Origin: Actinomycetota bacterium
Lineage (GTDB): Bacteria; Actinomycetota; Actinomycetes; Streptosporangiales; Streptosporangiaceae
Direction of reading: 5' to 3'
Assembly (NCBI GenBank): GCA_027313705.1
Contig: DAHVDE010000003.1
Coordinates: forward strand, 1 to 34,127
Length of the DNA: 34,127 bases
Within the stretch, counting starts at the first letter, position 1, and each line of letters starts with the position of its first letter. A model generated the notes under the pieces. It saw only the letters and a program-made list of their open reading frames with translations, had not been told where the DNA came from and ran no database searches. A program made the position numbers and the translations under genes. This document shows positions 1 to 8,601 of the stretch, piece after piece.

Positions 1-121
1 CGGGGTCGTCCGCAAATAGCCGGGGGGAGCAGAGCGCTGAGTCATGAAAAGCTATGACCAATACGACATACTCGGCACGCACTGCGGGCAACGACCGCAA
101 GACAACTAGATAAGGCAGCCG

Positions 122-1561
122 ATGACAACTCAGACCGAAACTCCCGCCAATGAGCGGAGCGAACCCGTTCCCCAGCCGAGCGTCTCGTTCGCGAGGCTGA
201 GAAGCCTTGGCCCGCCCGGTCAGCAGGCCGCGCAAAGCCTTGACGAGATCTGCTCCATGCTCAGGAATGCAGGCACGGAGCAAGGGGTGGCCCGGCTCAT
301 GCGGATCGACGAGTACGCGGACCAGGCTGACTTCGCCGTGCTTGAGCGCCGCCTCGATCGTGAGCGCACGATCGATGAGTTCACGGCGAAGCGGAGTCGC
401 CGGGTGCACCTGCTGCACGCGGCGCGCAACACCCTCGCCGTGATGCCGCTGCTGATTACCTGGCTGGCGCTGGCCTGGGCAAGCATTGAATACAGTAATG
501 AACTCGCGCATCACCCTGGCCGGGTTACTAAGCCATTCCTCCTGCTGTGGCAACAGCACTTCGGCGGCAGTTCTATTCCGACCTTCGCAACCTTCGGAGC
601 AGCAGACTTTGCTTTGCTTAGCGTTGTGTTCGGCTTCACGATATTGGTTCACCGTGACGAAAACCTGCTTCTTAAGCAGCAAACAGAGATCGGCGGCAAG
701 ATCGATTCCGCCATGAGCGACCTCGCGACAGCCGTCAGCGGCACCTTGGGCAACAGGTCGCCAGCTAACGCGGCGGAATGGGCCAACGAGGTCGGACGCG
801 TCATCGACGTGGCGATGAGGCAGACAGAAACCTTGGCCGAGGCTGGCCGGTCGACCATCGAGCAGGCGAGCAGGGACCTGACGGCCGTCTACACCGAGGA
901 ACGCGAATTCATCAAGACGTTCTCAGAAGCGATCCGCGAAGCGCTGGTGAACGCCCAGGATCAATACCAGCAGTTCATGAAGAACACGGCCATCGAAGTC
1001 ACCAAGGCCATCGAACAGCAGATGAACCCGTTGCTTGGCAGAATCGACGGCCTGGTCACCGAGATCAGCAGGCACCACGAGACCTACCGCAACGGAGTGG
1101 CAGAACTGACCCAGGGGATCGCTGCGATGAGCCAATCGGCGGTGGCACTGGCGACTAGCGCCCGGGATCACGCGCAGGTCAGCGTCACGATTGGCGCGAA
1201 CCTGGAGAAGGTGGCGCAGTCACAGCGCGACTTCGCCGATCAGGTCAGCAAGAGCGTGGCCAGCATGGACAGTTCCGCCAAGGCGATGGCATCCACCGCT
1301 GAACTGCTGCGCGGCGAAGTCATGTCTGGCCTGAAGGATGTCGGCGGCAATGTCGTCACCGCGAGCCACGACCTCAAGGTGGTGCAGGGGCATCTTGCCA
1401 CGACCACCGCGGCGTTCAGTACCACGGCCCAGGCACTCGGCTCATCCACGGCGGCACTCGGCGCGGCCACCCGCGAACTGAGGGCAGCCGCCGATGCGCT
1501 GCGCAGCAGTTCGCGCGGCGGCCCGTCGATCTGGCGGCGGATTTCCCGTGCCAGCCGCTGA
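122..1561 (+). CDS. ZorA/MotA-like membrane protein with long coiled-coil tail
   Basis: 479 aa. The first ~100 residues are cytoplasmic-looking and charged. Two hydrophobic segments follow, at about residues 104-124 and 158-177, the latter ending in a basic/acidic boundary. The remaining ~300 residues are Ala/Thr/Ser/Gln-rich heptad-like helix with no further membrane segment, resembling the tail of ZorA or a methyl-accepting signalling protein. The ATG at 122 has AAGG about 9 nt upstream. The next gene, 36 bp downstream on the same strand, encodes a MotB/ExbD/ZorB-like single-TM partner, so the pair looks like the stator of a proton-driven channel. Only two TM helices are visible, against three or four in classic ExbB/MotA, so homology is inferred from architecture and context rather than from a diagnostic motif. 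Alternatives are a chemoreceptor-like or phage tape-measure-like coiled-coil protein. Confidence 0.6.
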   Translation: MTTQTETPANERSEPVPQPSVSFARLRSLGPPGQQAAQSLDEICSMLRNAGTEQGVARLMRIDEYADQADFAVLERRLDRERTIDEFTAKRSRRVHLLHAARNTLAVMPLLITWLALAWASIEYSNELAHHPGRVTKPFLLLWQQHFGGSSIPTFATFGAADFALLSVVFGFTILVHRDENLLLKQQTEIGGKIDSAMSDLATAVSGTLGNRSPANAAEWANEVGRVIDVAMRQTETLAEAGRSTIEQASRDLTAVYTEEREFIKTFSEAIREALVNAQDQYQQFMKNTAIEVTKAIEQQMNPLLGRIDGLVTEISRHHETYRNGVAELTQGIAAMSQSAVALATSARDHAQVSVTIGANLEKVAQSQRDFADQVSKSVASMDSSAKAMASTAELLRGEVMSGLKDVGGNVVTASHDLKVVQGHLATTTAAFSTTAQALGSSTAALGAATRELRAAADALRSSSRGGPSIWRRISRASR

Positions 1562-1597
1562 CTGCAATCTTGACGGAGCTTTTCATGAGGAATCAAC

Positions 1598-2167
1598 ATG
1601 CTGACTTACCGGCGGCAAAGGAGTGGCTTGAACGAGGCAAGCCGTTCGGTGTTCGGAACCACCGGATGGCTCTTCGCCGACCTGATGCTCGCGATCGCGA
1701 TGGCATTCCTGGTCGCGAACACGGTCGGCGCGCACATGCCGCAGCACAAGCCTAAGCCGCCGCCGGTTAAGAAGGTCGTCTGCAACGCGCCTGCCCTCGA
1801 TCGCTACCATCCGGTCCAAGTCAACCTGGACCTCGACCCGATCGGCCTGGCCAGCGACTCTCCGTCGGCGCAGGCATCGGTGCGCCAGCAGGTCAAAGGC
1901 ACCTCGGGGCTTGCGGGCCGGCGCGCCGGATTCGTGATCATCTACACCGGGAACGCGGAGACCAGCAGTTATGCGCTGTCCATCGACGAGTACGTCAAGA
2001 AGGTTCTTGACGGCCTTGGGAGGCAAAATTTCGTCTTCCAGGACACGGCCTACGTCGACGAGCAGCTTATCGGCGCGGCACCGACCTCGGCCGAACTTAA
2101 GGTTTACCTGTTCGAGCCGCAGAAATGCACCACGATCATTCAGCCGCAGGCTAGCCGGGGTGGATGA
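1598..2167 (+). CDS. ZorB/MotB/ExbD-like single-TM protein
   Basis: 189 aa. A short basic cytoplasmic N-terminus is followed by one TM helix at about residues 22-42. Asp28 lies at its start, in the context FADLMLAIAMAFLV, the position of the proton-carrying Asp of MotB, ExbD and TolR. A Pro/Lys-rich linker (about 49-59) then leads to a ~120-residue extracytoplasmic domain ending in a beta-rich segment. No clear OmpA peptidoglycan-binding signature is visible, although the region with SYALSIDEYVKKVLDGLG has a similar helical pattern. GAGG sits 8-10 nt before the ATG. The gene follows the ZorA-like gene and its 3' end overlaps the convergent Hsp70-like gene by 17 bp. Proton-channel subunit is the best reading; an unrelated small membrane protein is possible. 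Confidence 0.55.
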   Translation: MLTYRRQRSGLNEASRSVFGTTGWLFADLMLAIAMAFLVANTVGAHMPQHKPKPPPVKKVVCNAPALDRYHPVQVNLDLDPIGLASDSPSAQASVRQQVKGTSGLAGRRAGFVIIYTGNAETSSYALSIDEYVKKVLDGLGRQNFVFQDTAYVDEQLIGAAPTSAELKVYLFEPQKCTTIIQPQASRGG

Positions 2168-4490
2168 TGTGCACGCCATAGTCGTCGCCCTCGCCAGCGA
2201 CGAACAGGCGGCAGGATTGCGGCACCGCCGAGCCGAGCGGGAACTTCCTGAGCAGTTCACGCCTGGGTTGGCCGGGCGGCACCTGAAGCAAGACCGGGTC
2301 GTACCGGCTGGCCGCCCGGCCGTCGGCCCGGCCGTGCAGCACAAGTGCGGGCAGCCACCCTGGGCTCGCCGGTCTCAGCACCAGTTCACCCCGGCGGCCA
2401 CCAGTCCCGCGGACCGACCTGACCTCGTAACGCAGCATGATGTTCGGTCGCCGCGCGCTGGCTGGCGCACCGGAGGACACAAACTCAAGCCCGTTGGCCC
2501 GTGCCGTCATCGCGACCAGCACGAACACCTGCTTCGTCGGGTGCACTGGGATGTCGTACCTGCCGGTGATCTCGTCCCCGCTCCTGGCGACCCGGTCCAC
2601 ATGGATCGCGGTCAGCGGGTCGTCAAGCTCTACGGCTCCATCCCAGGCGACGAGCGCCTCGTCGCCGGTCAGCGGCCAGTTCCAGCGCAGCCGCACCGAG
2701 GAGTCCAGGTACTCGGCGCTCAGGTCGCTCACTTCAGGACCGACGAGGTAACGACGGGGATGACCGACATGACAGCGGCCATCGATAAAGAGCACAGGGA
2801 AATACTGAAGGAAGGACCCCTCCGAGCCGAGGAGCGTGTCGGCGCACGGAGCCGGGCGATTGAGAAGGTAGCCCTGATTGGCTAGCTGATCCTCGGTGAG
2901 GTCATCGCCCAGCATGAGCGCGACATGCGGACCTGCCCTGAGAATCTTGATGACGCCCCGCTCAGGCTGCGGCCAGCGGAGCACGACCCGATGCAGGTAG
3001 ATCTCCATCCCAACCGGAGGGGGGCCGCCCCTGGCGAACGGTGCGCCCGGCGGCTCGGGCGGACGACTAGGCATGACCTCGGCTACGTCAGCCGGGGAGT
3101 GGCGCACCGCATCGACCCGGTTCGCCGACGGGTCGGCGAACCGGGCGCGGATCGTATAGCGGTAGCGAGTGCCGTTCTTGACATTCCTGTCGGTCAGGTG
3201 GGTTTGCCCGCTCTCGATCGGAAGGTAGATCGGAGCGGCCGATGACGCGACCTCTTCTCGCTGTAGCTCCACGCCAAGTGCGTTCGGCGGGATTGTCCAG
3301 CTCAGCTCGACGGCGCGGTCAGCCGCCATGGCCGTCAGCTCGGCTGGCCGGATAAGGAACACCACATCGGGTGCGACCGCCGCCGCGACGATGTCGCGTA
3401 CTTTGCGCGGCGACAGCATGGCCAGGCTCGGCGTCGCTTCGGCCTGTAGCAGCCCGGCCTGGACCGCGGCCCCGAGCGCTACGGCCTGATCTGGGTGGAT
3501 GCCGCTGACCGGCGGACGGCCGGACATCTGCTCGATCCTCGCCGTCACCATCGGCATCCGCGTCGAGCCGCCGACCGGCAGCACGCCATCTATCTCGGTC
3601 CACCTCAGCCCGGCGTCGTGCAGCACCCGCTCGGTGAGCGCAGCGGTCCGCTCGAGCAGGTCGCTGGTCATTTCCTCGAACTCGGCCCTGGTGATCACCG
3701 TGTTCCTCGTCTTGCCCGCCGACCCGAACTGTGCTTCCACGCTCTTGCGGGCCGACAGCGCCCGCTTCAGCCGCTCCACCTCGACAAGCAGTGCGCCCGC
3801 GTTGCCCGCGGACAGGTCCCTGCCGATATCGCCGCCGAAGCGCTGCTGCAGGCTCCCGGCGAGCCGGTCATCCCAGTCACGGCCGCCAAGCTCATGATCG
3901 CCGGCGACCGCGATCACCTCGACCGCATCGGCGCTGAGCTGGATCACCGAGACGTCGAAGGTGCCGCCGCCCAGGTCATAGACGACGAACCGGTTGATCC
4001 CCGTTCCTGGCCGCAGCCCGTAGGCCAGAGCTGCCGCGGTCGGCTCGCTGATGATGCGGCGTACCTGCAGGCCAGCCAGGCGTCCGGCCAGCAGGGTTGC
4101 CTCCCGCTGCGGGTGCGTGAAGTACTCGGGTACGGTGACCACCGCCTGGCTGACCGGCGTGGACAACGCGCGCTCGGCCTGGGCCTTCAGATGCGCGAGC
4201 ACTAGCGCCGACAGGTCGGTGGCAGTCCAGTCACGTCCGGCGATGTGACAACTGAAGTCGGGGTTACCCATGCTCGACTTGAAGAACGCCATGACGTCGC
4301 CGACGCCGGCGGTCTGATCACGTTTCGCCTCGGCTCCGACGACCGGAGTGCCGCCGGAGAAACTGACCACAGAAGGCGTCCGCGTGTTGCCTTCGTCATC
4401 TGGAATGACTTCAGGTTCGCCATCCGCGTTGATCCAGGCCACGGCAGAGTAGGTCGTACCCAGGTCCATGCCGATGGCCGGACCCGTCAT
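2151..4490 (-). CDS. Hsp70-family ATPase with C-terminal FN3-like domains
   Basis: 779 aa from the ATG at 4490, which has GGAAG 5 nt upstream; an ATG four codons earlier (4502) lacks a ribosome site. Numbered from 4502, the Hsp70 nucleotide-binding domain is complete. Phosphate-1 motif GMDLGTTYSAVAW is at 11-23, the connect motif SEPTAAALAYGL at 152-163, phosphate-2 VVYDLGGGTFDVSV at 173-186, GDHELGGRDWDDRL at 201-214 and adenosine motif VLPVGGSTRMPMV at 307-319. The usual DnaK substrate-binding domain and lid are absent. From ~395 the chain is beta-rich and Pro-punctuated, with an FN3-type strand pattern (VELSW, then NGTRYRYTIRARF at ~443-455) and a second FN3-like segment beginning SVRLRWNWP. 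It is therefore an actin-fold ATPase carrying Ig/FN3 modules, probably a dedicated chaperone or sensor. It is convergent with the ZorAB-like pair and overlaps it by 17 bp. Confidence 0.88.
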   Translation of the reverse strand: MTGPAIGMDLGTTYSAVAWINADGEPEVIPDDEGNTRTPSVVSFSGGTPVVGAEAKRDQTAGVGDVMAFFKSSMGNPDFSCHIAGRDWTATDLSALVLAHLKAQAERALSTPVSQAVVTVPEYFTHPQREATLLAGRLAGLQVRRIISEPTAAALAYGLRPGTGINRFVVYDLGGGTFDVSVIQLSADAVEVIAVAGDHELGGRDWDDRLAGSLQQRFGGDIGRDLSAGNAGALLVEVERLKRALSARKSVEAQFGSAGKTRNTVITRAEFEEMTSDLLERTAALTERVLHDAGLRWTEIDGVLPVGGSTRMPMVTARIEQMSGRPPVSGIHPDQAVALGAAVQAGLLQAEATPSLAMLSPRKVRDIVAAAVAPDVVFLIRPAELTAMAADRAVELSWTIPPNALGVELQREEVASSAAPIYLPIESGQTHLTDRNVKNGTRYRYTIRARFADPSANRVDAVRHSPADVAEVMPSRPPEPPGAPFARGGPPPVGMEIYLHRVVLRWPQPERGVIKILRAGPHVALMLGDDLTEDQLANQGYLLNRPAPCADTLLGSEGSFLQYFPVLFIDGRCHVGHPRRYLVGPEVSDLSAEYLDSSVRLRWNWPLTGDEALVAWDGAVELDDPLTAIHVDRVARSGDEITGRYDIPVHPTKQVFVLVAMTARANGLEFVSSGAPASARRPNIMLRYEVRSVRGTGGRRGELVLRPASPGWLPALVLHGRADGRAASRYDPVLLQVPPGQPRRELLRKFPLGSAVPQSCRLFVAGEGDDYGVHIIHPG

Positions 4491-4856
4491 TGTCGCTTCC
4501 ATCGCGCTATCCGGTCACCCTGACGCCGCGGGCACGATTCTTCGCCTCGGCGAGTTGCGGTTCTTGCGCCAGCACTTTCCGACTTTTGACCGAACTCGGC
4601 TGAGCTGCTGTCCACCGGAGGGCCAACCTCGCATTACGCTAGCGGCTGCGAAAATTTGCAGATTTATAATGATTCGCCGATCGCGCCCTCGCCGATCCAC
4701 TCTGCAATAATATAGCCGATAGGTTATGTCATGATAAGAGAACCTGCGCCATCACTGATTGATGGTCCTCTCGAAAGCCCAGCTCTTGCCGTTCCAGCCC
4801 AGTGCCAATGTCAGGTACGAGTAGCGAGCCTTCGGGTTGTGGCGGTACCCGACCGC
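4491..4856. other. Intergenic stretch with AT-rich core
   Basis: No convincing gene. Positions ~4645-4735 are markedly AT-rich for this genome and contain a TATAAT-like hexamer on the plus strand near 4664-4669. This is a plausible promoter area for the Hsp70-like gene or a junction left by the neighbouring truncated insertion sequence. A small hairpin (CCATCA, 5-nt loop, TGATGG) lies at about 4749-4766 and has no U-tract. Confidence 0.4.
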
Positions 4857-5768
4857 GCAAGGGGTCGGCCGGGTCGAACACGGTCGCCGATCACCTGGCG
4901 GTGCTGGAGGCGGCGATCACGGCGCTGCCGCCGGCGTTCCGCCGCAAGCTGATGGTCACCTGCGACGGGGCCGGGGCCAGCCACGGGCTGATCGCCCGGC
5001 TGGACAAGCTGGCGTCCCGGCGCGGCTCCCAGCTCACCTACTCGGTCGGCTGGGAGCTCGGCGAGCGGGAGCGCGCCGCGATCGCGAAGGTGCCCGGGCC
5101 GGCCTGGCAGATCGCGGTCGATGGCCGCGGGGAGGTCCGCGAGCGCCGCGCCGGCGGTGCCTGCGCCGACCGGTCCTGCGGGCACCGCAAGTGCTGGGCA
5201 GAGGAAGCGCACGTCACCGAGCTGACCGGGCTGCTGCGCGAAGGCCCGGCCGGCGATCAGCTGGCCGGCTGGCCCGAACAGCATGCGGGTGCTCGCCCGC
5301 CGCGAGCGGCCACATCCCGGCGCCCAGCTGACACTGTTCGAGGCCGCAGACGGCTGGCGGTACAGCCTGCGGGTGACCAGCCTGCCCGCCGCGCTACGGG
5401 GCTGGCGCGCGAACCCGGCCTACATCGACGCCGCGCACCGGGTGCACGCACGGGTCGAGGACGGCATCAGGACCGGCAAGGACTGCGGCACCGGCCGGTT
5501 CCCCTCCGAAACGACGGCGATGAACAAGGCATGGTTCACCGCCGCCCTGATCTCGGCGACCCTGCTGGCCCGGCTACGGCTGCTCGCCCTGGACGGCATG
5601 CTCGCCCGCGCCGAGCCCAAGACCCTGCGCTGCAAGATCTTGCACGCCGCCGCCCGGATCACCCGCGGCGCCCGCAGGCGGCAGCTGAAGATCCAGGCCA
5701 GCCGGCCCTGGGCACCCAACATCGTCACAGCATGGGAACGCATCAGCACCCTCGCCCACGCCCCCTGA
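4857..5768 (+). pseudogene. IS1380-family transposase, truncated and frameshifted
   Basis: The first reading frame contains the IS1380-type DDE block GSAGSNTVADHLAVL and continues to about 5278. Homology then resumes one frame over at about 5283 with RRERPHPGAQLTLFE, AHRVHARVEDGIRTGKD and the C-terminal TTAMNKAWFTAALI, LLALDG and KTLRCKILHAAARI motifs that close these transposases. The N-terminal third, roughly 170 residues in family members of ~460 aa, is missing upstream of 4857. A single-base frameshift near 5275-5282 separates the two halves, so the element is dead. No matching terminal inverted repeat was found on the left, consistent with truncation. The family is recognised from motifs remembered from actinobacterial IS1380 relatives. 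Confidence 0.85.
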
Positions 5769-5940
5769 CCAGGCCGCCAGTGCCCTATCCCGACGACCAC
5801 GCCACCCCAGGGGCCGTGGAACCCCCGGCCACCCGGCCCGACAGCCGGGCCACTGTCACGACCCCGTCATAAAATCCAGATCACGACCGCCGCCAGCGCC
5901 GCAGTCAACGACCGCCGAGCAGGCCGCATGAATCATCTAG

Positions 5941-6369
5941 GCTAACGCCTCGCAGGCGACCGCGAACTACCTCAAGCGCGACGGTGTCGGCACCGGCGCT
6001 TACTGGTTCATGGCCGGACCCGGCGTCGACCCGCACTACAACGGGTATGCGGCGTTCCTGACCAGCCACTCCTCCTACAAGGCGGGCGTCTACTCGGCAC
6101 GAGGCATCTGGGCAGCGACCTTCGGCACGGGCACCGCGGCGCGGATTCCGAACACCTACGAGTGGACTTACCAGACCTTCACCAGCAGCCTCGCCAACCC
6201 GCCCGCCGGCTGGTGCCTCTCCGGTGCCGCGTCGTCTGCCTGCGCACGGTTCTTCAGCGGCGTCACATCGAGCAGCAAGTACGCTCTCATGTGGCAGTGG
6301 TCAGGTGGCGGAGGCAGCAGCAACGGCTACGGCGACTTCGACCAGATAGACGCCAGCCGAACCCCGTGA
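5941..6369 (+). pseudogene. C-terminal fragment of a secreted hydrolase-like protein
   Basis: This frame is open from immediately after an in-frame TAG (5938-5940) to 6369. It begins mid-domain with ATANYLKRDGVGTGAYWFM and has no credible start; the only ATG is internal at 6010. The ~140 residues are Trp/Tyr/Gly-rich, contain a Cys pair and end with YALMWQWSGGGGSSNGYGDF, a WQW/D pattern typical of C-termini of glycoside-hydrolase-like (DUF1906 or GH25-type) secreted proteins. The fragment abuts the right side of the dead IS1380 copy, so the original N-terminus was probably lost by insertion or deletion there. Exact family not established. Confidence 0.5.
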
Positions 6370-6384
6370 CTTCACTGGCGCGGT

Positions 6385-7260
6385 TCAGGGGATCGCGCGT
6401 TCCGGCTCGGGCTTGGTCGACTCTTCCCGGCGCAGGTAGGTCCGATCCGGGGCCATGGAGGTGAAACCTACGCTGAGATAGAGAGGGTGCCCGGAACTTA
6501 CCTTGAGCCTGGTGCAGCCGCGGGCTGCGAGCAGATCAAGTCCGGTCACCAGGACGTGCCTGGCGAGACCCTTGCGCCAGTGCTCTTGCTCGGTCCTCAT
6601 CGGCTCGACCAGCCCTACCCCGGTCACCGGATCAGCCCAGAACAGGCCGTAGGCCGCCACGGATCCATCGGGCGCCTGAACCAGCAGGTCGAGTTCTGGA
6701 TCATAGAGTGAGCACCGCGCCAGGCGCGACGCGACGTCGGCGCCGTTGCGGGCGATCATGTGATGCGGCCGGCCGGCAGTTAGAGCCCTGGACGAGAGCC
6801 TGAAACCATCCGGCAGCGGCACAACGCCAGGCCGGCCTGCCGGGTTGAGCCACGACGAGGTCCCGGTCTCGCCGGTGGCGGTGAATCCCGCGGCAGCTAT
6901 CGCGTCGAGCATCATCGTGTCGTCATCGCGCACCGTGACCTCGACGCTATCAATGCCGAGTTCTGCCATTCTGCTCAGCGCGCGCTGCCAAAGTCCGCCG
7001 AACATCTTTGCCGCATGATCGGGCACAACGATCACGTCGCACTGGCATGCCCGGCCTTCGCCCGCATCGGTGAAGATCACGCCGGCGACCGGCTCGCCCT
7101 GCCCGTCAGTCCAGAAAAGCTGACCCTGTTCGTCGAAGGCGCGGGCGCGGCGCCACCACCACTGGAGATCGGCGGCTTCCCAGAGCCCGGCCGTCGGGTC
7201 GGCGAGGCGAACACGATGCAGAAGCTCGGTGGCCATGGCAAGATAGGCTGTCCCGCTCAC
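6385..7260 (-). CDS. Two-domain GNAT acetyltransferase
   Basis: 291 aa from a GTG at 7260 directly preceded by GGAGGA with 4-5 nt spacing. An in-frame ATG lies eight codons downstream and a longer open frame extends to 7317 without a ribosome site. The N-terminal half (to ~150) has a degenerate GNAT fold. The C-terminal half contains the better acetyl-CoA-binding region, RTEQEHWRKGLARHVLVTG, followed by GCTRLKVSSGHPLYLSVGF, the usual alpha4-beta6 end of GNAT proteins. The substrate cannot be read from sequence. It stands alone between the truncated secreted gene and a decayed region. Confidence 0.8.
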   Translation of the reverse strand: MSGTAYLAMATELLHRVRLADPTAGLWEAADLQWWWRRARAFDEQGQLFWTDGQGEPVAGVIFTDAGEGRACQCDVIVVPDHAAKMFGGLWQRALSRMAELGIDSVEVTVRDDDTMMLDAIAAAGFTATGETGTSSWLNPAGRPGVVPLPDGFRLSSRALTAGRPHHMIARNGADVASRLARCSLYDPELDLLVQAPDGSVAAYGLFWADPVTGVGLVEPMRTEQEHWRKGLARHVLVTGLDLLAARGCTRLKVSSGHPLYLSVGFTSMAPDRTYLRREESTKPEPERAIP

Positions 7261-7344
7261 CTGCTCCTCCCGGACAGACACGTAGGCGAAGATAGGCGCT
7301 CGGCCACCGGCAGTCAACTTGTTTTGCTTCGCGGACGCTAATCG

Positions 7345-7500
7345 GTCGGAGTCTCGCGCCGGGTGTCGACGGCACGTGAATACTGACCCTGGCGCGGCAT
7401 GGACGCTGCCCCGCCAGGACGCAAGTCGATCGTGGCTCGCTCACCGAACAGCTGAGGCGTTGCCCCGTACGGTCGTGCGGTAGTCGGTCGTTGTGGTCAT
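7345..7500 (-). pseudogene. Possible remnant of an SRPBCC/AHSA1-like gene start
   Basis: On the minus strand a strong ribosome site (GAGGAG) precedes an ATG at 7500 that opens a 19-codon peptide, MTTTTDYRTTVRGNASAVR, before TGA (7441-7443). The N-terminus resembles SRPBCC/START-like proteins. Just after the stop another frame gives GERATIDLRPGG, again reminiscent of that family, then ends at about 7342. This may be a frameshifted, internally deleted remnant. The evidence is thin; it could equally be a short leader peptide. Confidence 0.25.
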
Positions 7501-7638
7501 CGGTGATGCTCCTCGTCGGCTCGCACAAATACTGCAACCATTGCGTCAAGACATGAGACGCCTGCCGATGGCTGCAACGTTCACGGGAAGACCGCCGACA
7601 CCCTCGCGGACCCGGCTGAGCCGGTCACCGACGGCTGG

Positions 7639-8523
7639 TCAGGCGAAGTAGTGACCCTTGTCCAGGTCTTCGAGCAAGCCGGGCTGCGTCGGCCGCCAGC
7701 CGAGCAGTTCGGCTGTCCGCGCGGCCGAGGCCGGCTGATCGATCGCGAGGATACTCCCGAGAAAGCCGAAACTCTCGGCAGGGACGCTGGCCACGGGCAG
7801 GTTCAAGTGGCGCCCGATCACTTCGGCGATGGCACGGGTGGGCACGCCCTCGTCGCCGACCGCGTTCAGCCGGGAGCCTGCCGGGGCTCCTTCGACGGCG
7901 AGCCGGAACAGGTGCGCCGCGTCCAGCACGTGCACCGCCGGCCAGCGGCTTGCACCGTCGCAGACATAGCCGGAGACGCCGGTCTCGCGGGCGACGCCGA
8001 TCATGCGTGCGATGAAGCCGTGCCGGTCGCCGTCGCCGTGCACCGTCCTGGGCAGCCCGACGACCGAAGACCGGACGCCGCGTGCCGCCATGCCCAGGGC
8101 CGCGCGGGCGTTCTCCAGCCGGGCCGCCACCGGCGACCCGGAGACGGACTCGTCCGACTCGGTTGCCACGATCCCCGGCACGGCGGCGGTCCCCGACGCG
8201 ATCACGAGCGGCTTGCCCGAGTCCTCGATCGCGGCCCCCATCGTCTCGATAGCCAGCGCGTCGGTACGCACCGAAGCCTCGAAGCTTGCGAAGTCATGAA
8301 TAAAGGCCAGGTGGATCACGCCGTCGCTACTAGCTGCCCCGGAGCGCAGGACGTCCAGGTCGTGCAGGCCACCGCGAAGCACCTGCGCGCCCGCAGCGGC
8401 GACGGCGACGGCCGAGGCGGCCGATCTGGCCAGCCCGAGAACCTCGTGACCCGCGCCGAGCAGTTCGGGGACGACGGCTGAGCCGATCCAGCCGGACGCG
8501 CCGGTGACGAATACTCGCATCAT
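7639..8523 (-). CDS. NAD(P)-dependent epimerase/dehydratase-like protein
   Basis: 294 aa, extended-SDR/NmrA-like Rossmann protein. The dinucleotide-binding motif VTGASGWIG is at residues 5-13, GVIHLAFI is at about 70-77, and the C-terminal domain ends in ELLGWRPTQPGLLEDL, typical of this family. The canonical YxxxK catalytic pair is not obvious, since the expected site reads SPVAARLENARAAL, so the reaction may differ from classical epimerases. A perfect AGGAGGT lies 5 nt before the ATG at 8523. The gene is preceded by two tandem palindromes that look like operators, so it is probably a repressor-controlled single gene. Confidence 0.85.
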   Translation of the reverse strand: MMRVFVTGASGWIGSAVVPELLGAGHEVLGLARSAASAVAVAAAGAQVLRGGLHDLDVLRSGAASSDGVIHLAFIHDFASFEASVRTDALAIETMGAAIEDSGKPLVIASGTAAVPGIVATESDESVSGSPVAARLENARAALGMAARGVRSSVVGLPRTVHGDGDRHGFIARMIGVARETGVSGYVCDGASRWPAVHVLDAAHLFRLAVEGAPAGSRLNAVGDEGVPTRAIAEVIGRHLNLPVASVPAESFGFLGSILAIDQPASAARTAELLGWRPTQPGLLEDLDKGHYFA

Positions 8524-8546
8524 GTACCTCCTGAAGCCAGTAACCT

Positions 8547-8601
8547 CTGATGTCAGTTACTGTCATCAGTCTAGCACGCTGATGTCCGTCACTGTCATCA
8601 A
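8547..8601 (-). promoter_or_regulatory. Two tandem 23-bp palindromic operators
   Basis: Positions 8547-8569 form a near-perfect palindrome of the type CTGATGwCAGTwACTGwCATCAG, with departures only at the axis and one symmetrical A/T pair. Positions 8579-8601 repeat it with two or three changes. The centres are 32 bp apart, three helical turns, so two dimers could bind the same DNA face. They lie 24-78 bp upstream of the epimerase start codon and probably overlap its promoter. The size and symmetry suit a TetR- or MarR-type repressor, but no regulator gene is adjacent. Confidence 0.65.

Noticed and set aside
45-110. 21-codon open frame before the ZorA-like gene
   Set aside because: No ribosome site at usable distance and no recognisable peptide; more likely leader or promoter sequence.
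3495-4205. 236-codon plus-strand frame opposite the Hsp70-like gene
   Set aside because: Opposite strand encodes all Hsp70 signature motifs; this frame is a GC3 shadow rich in Arg, Ala and His.
7651-8481. 276-codon plus-strand frame opposite the epimerase gene
   Set aside because: No motif and no ribosome site; antisense shadow of a clear Rossmann protein.
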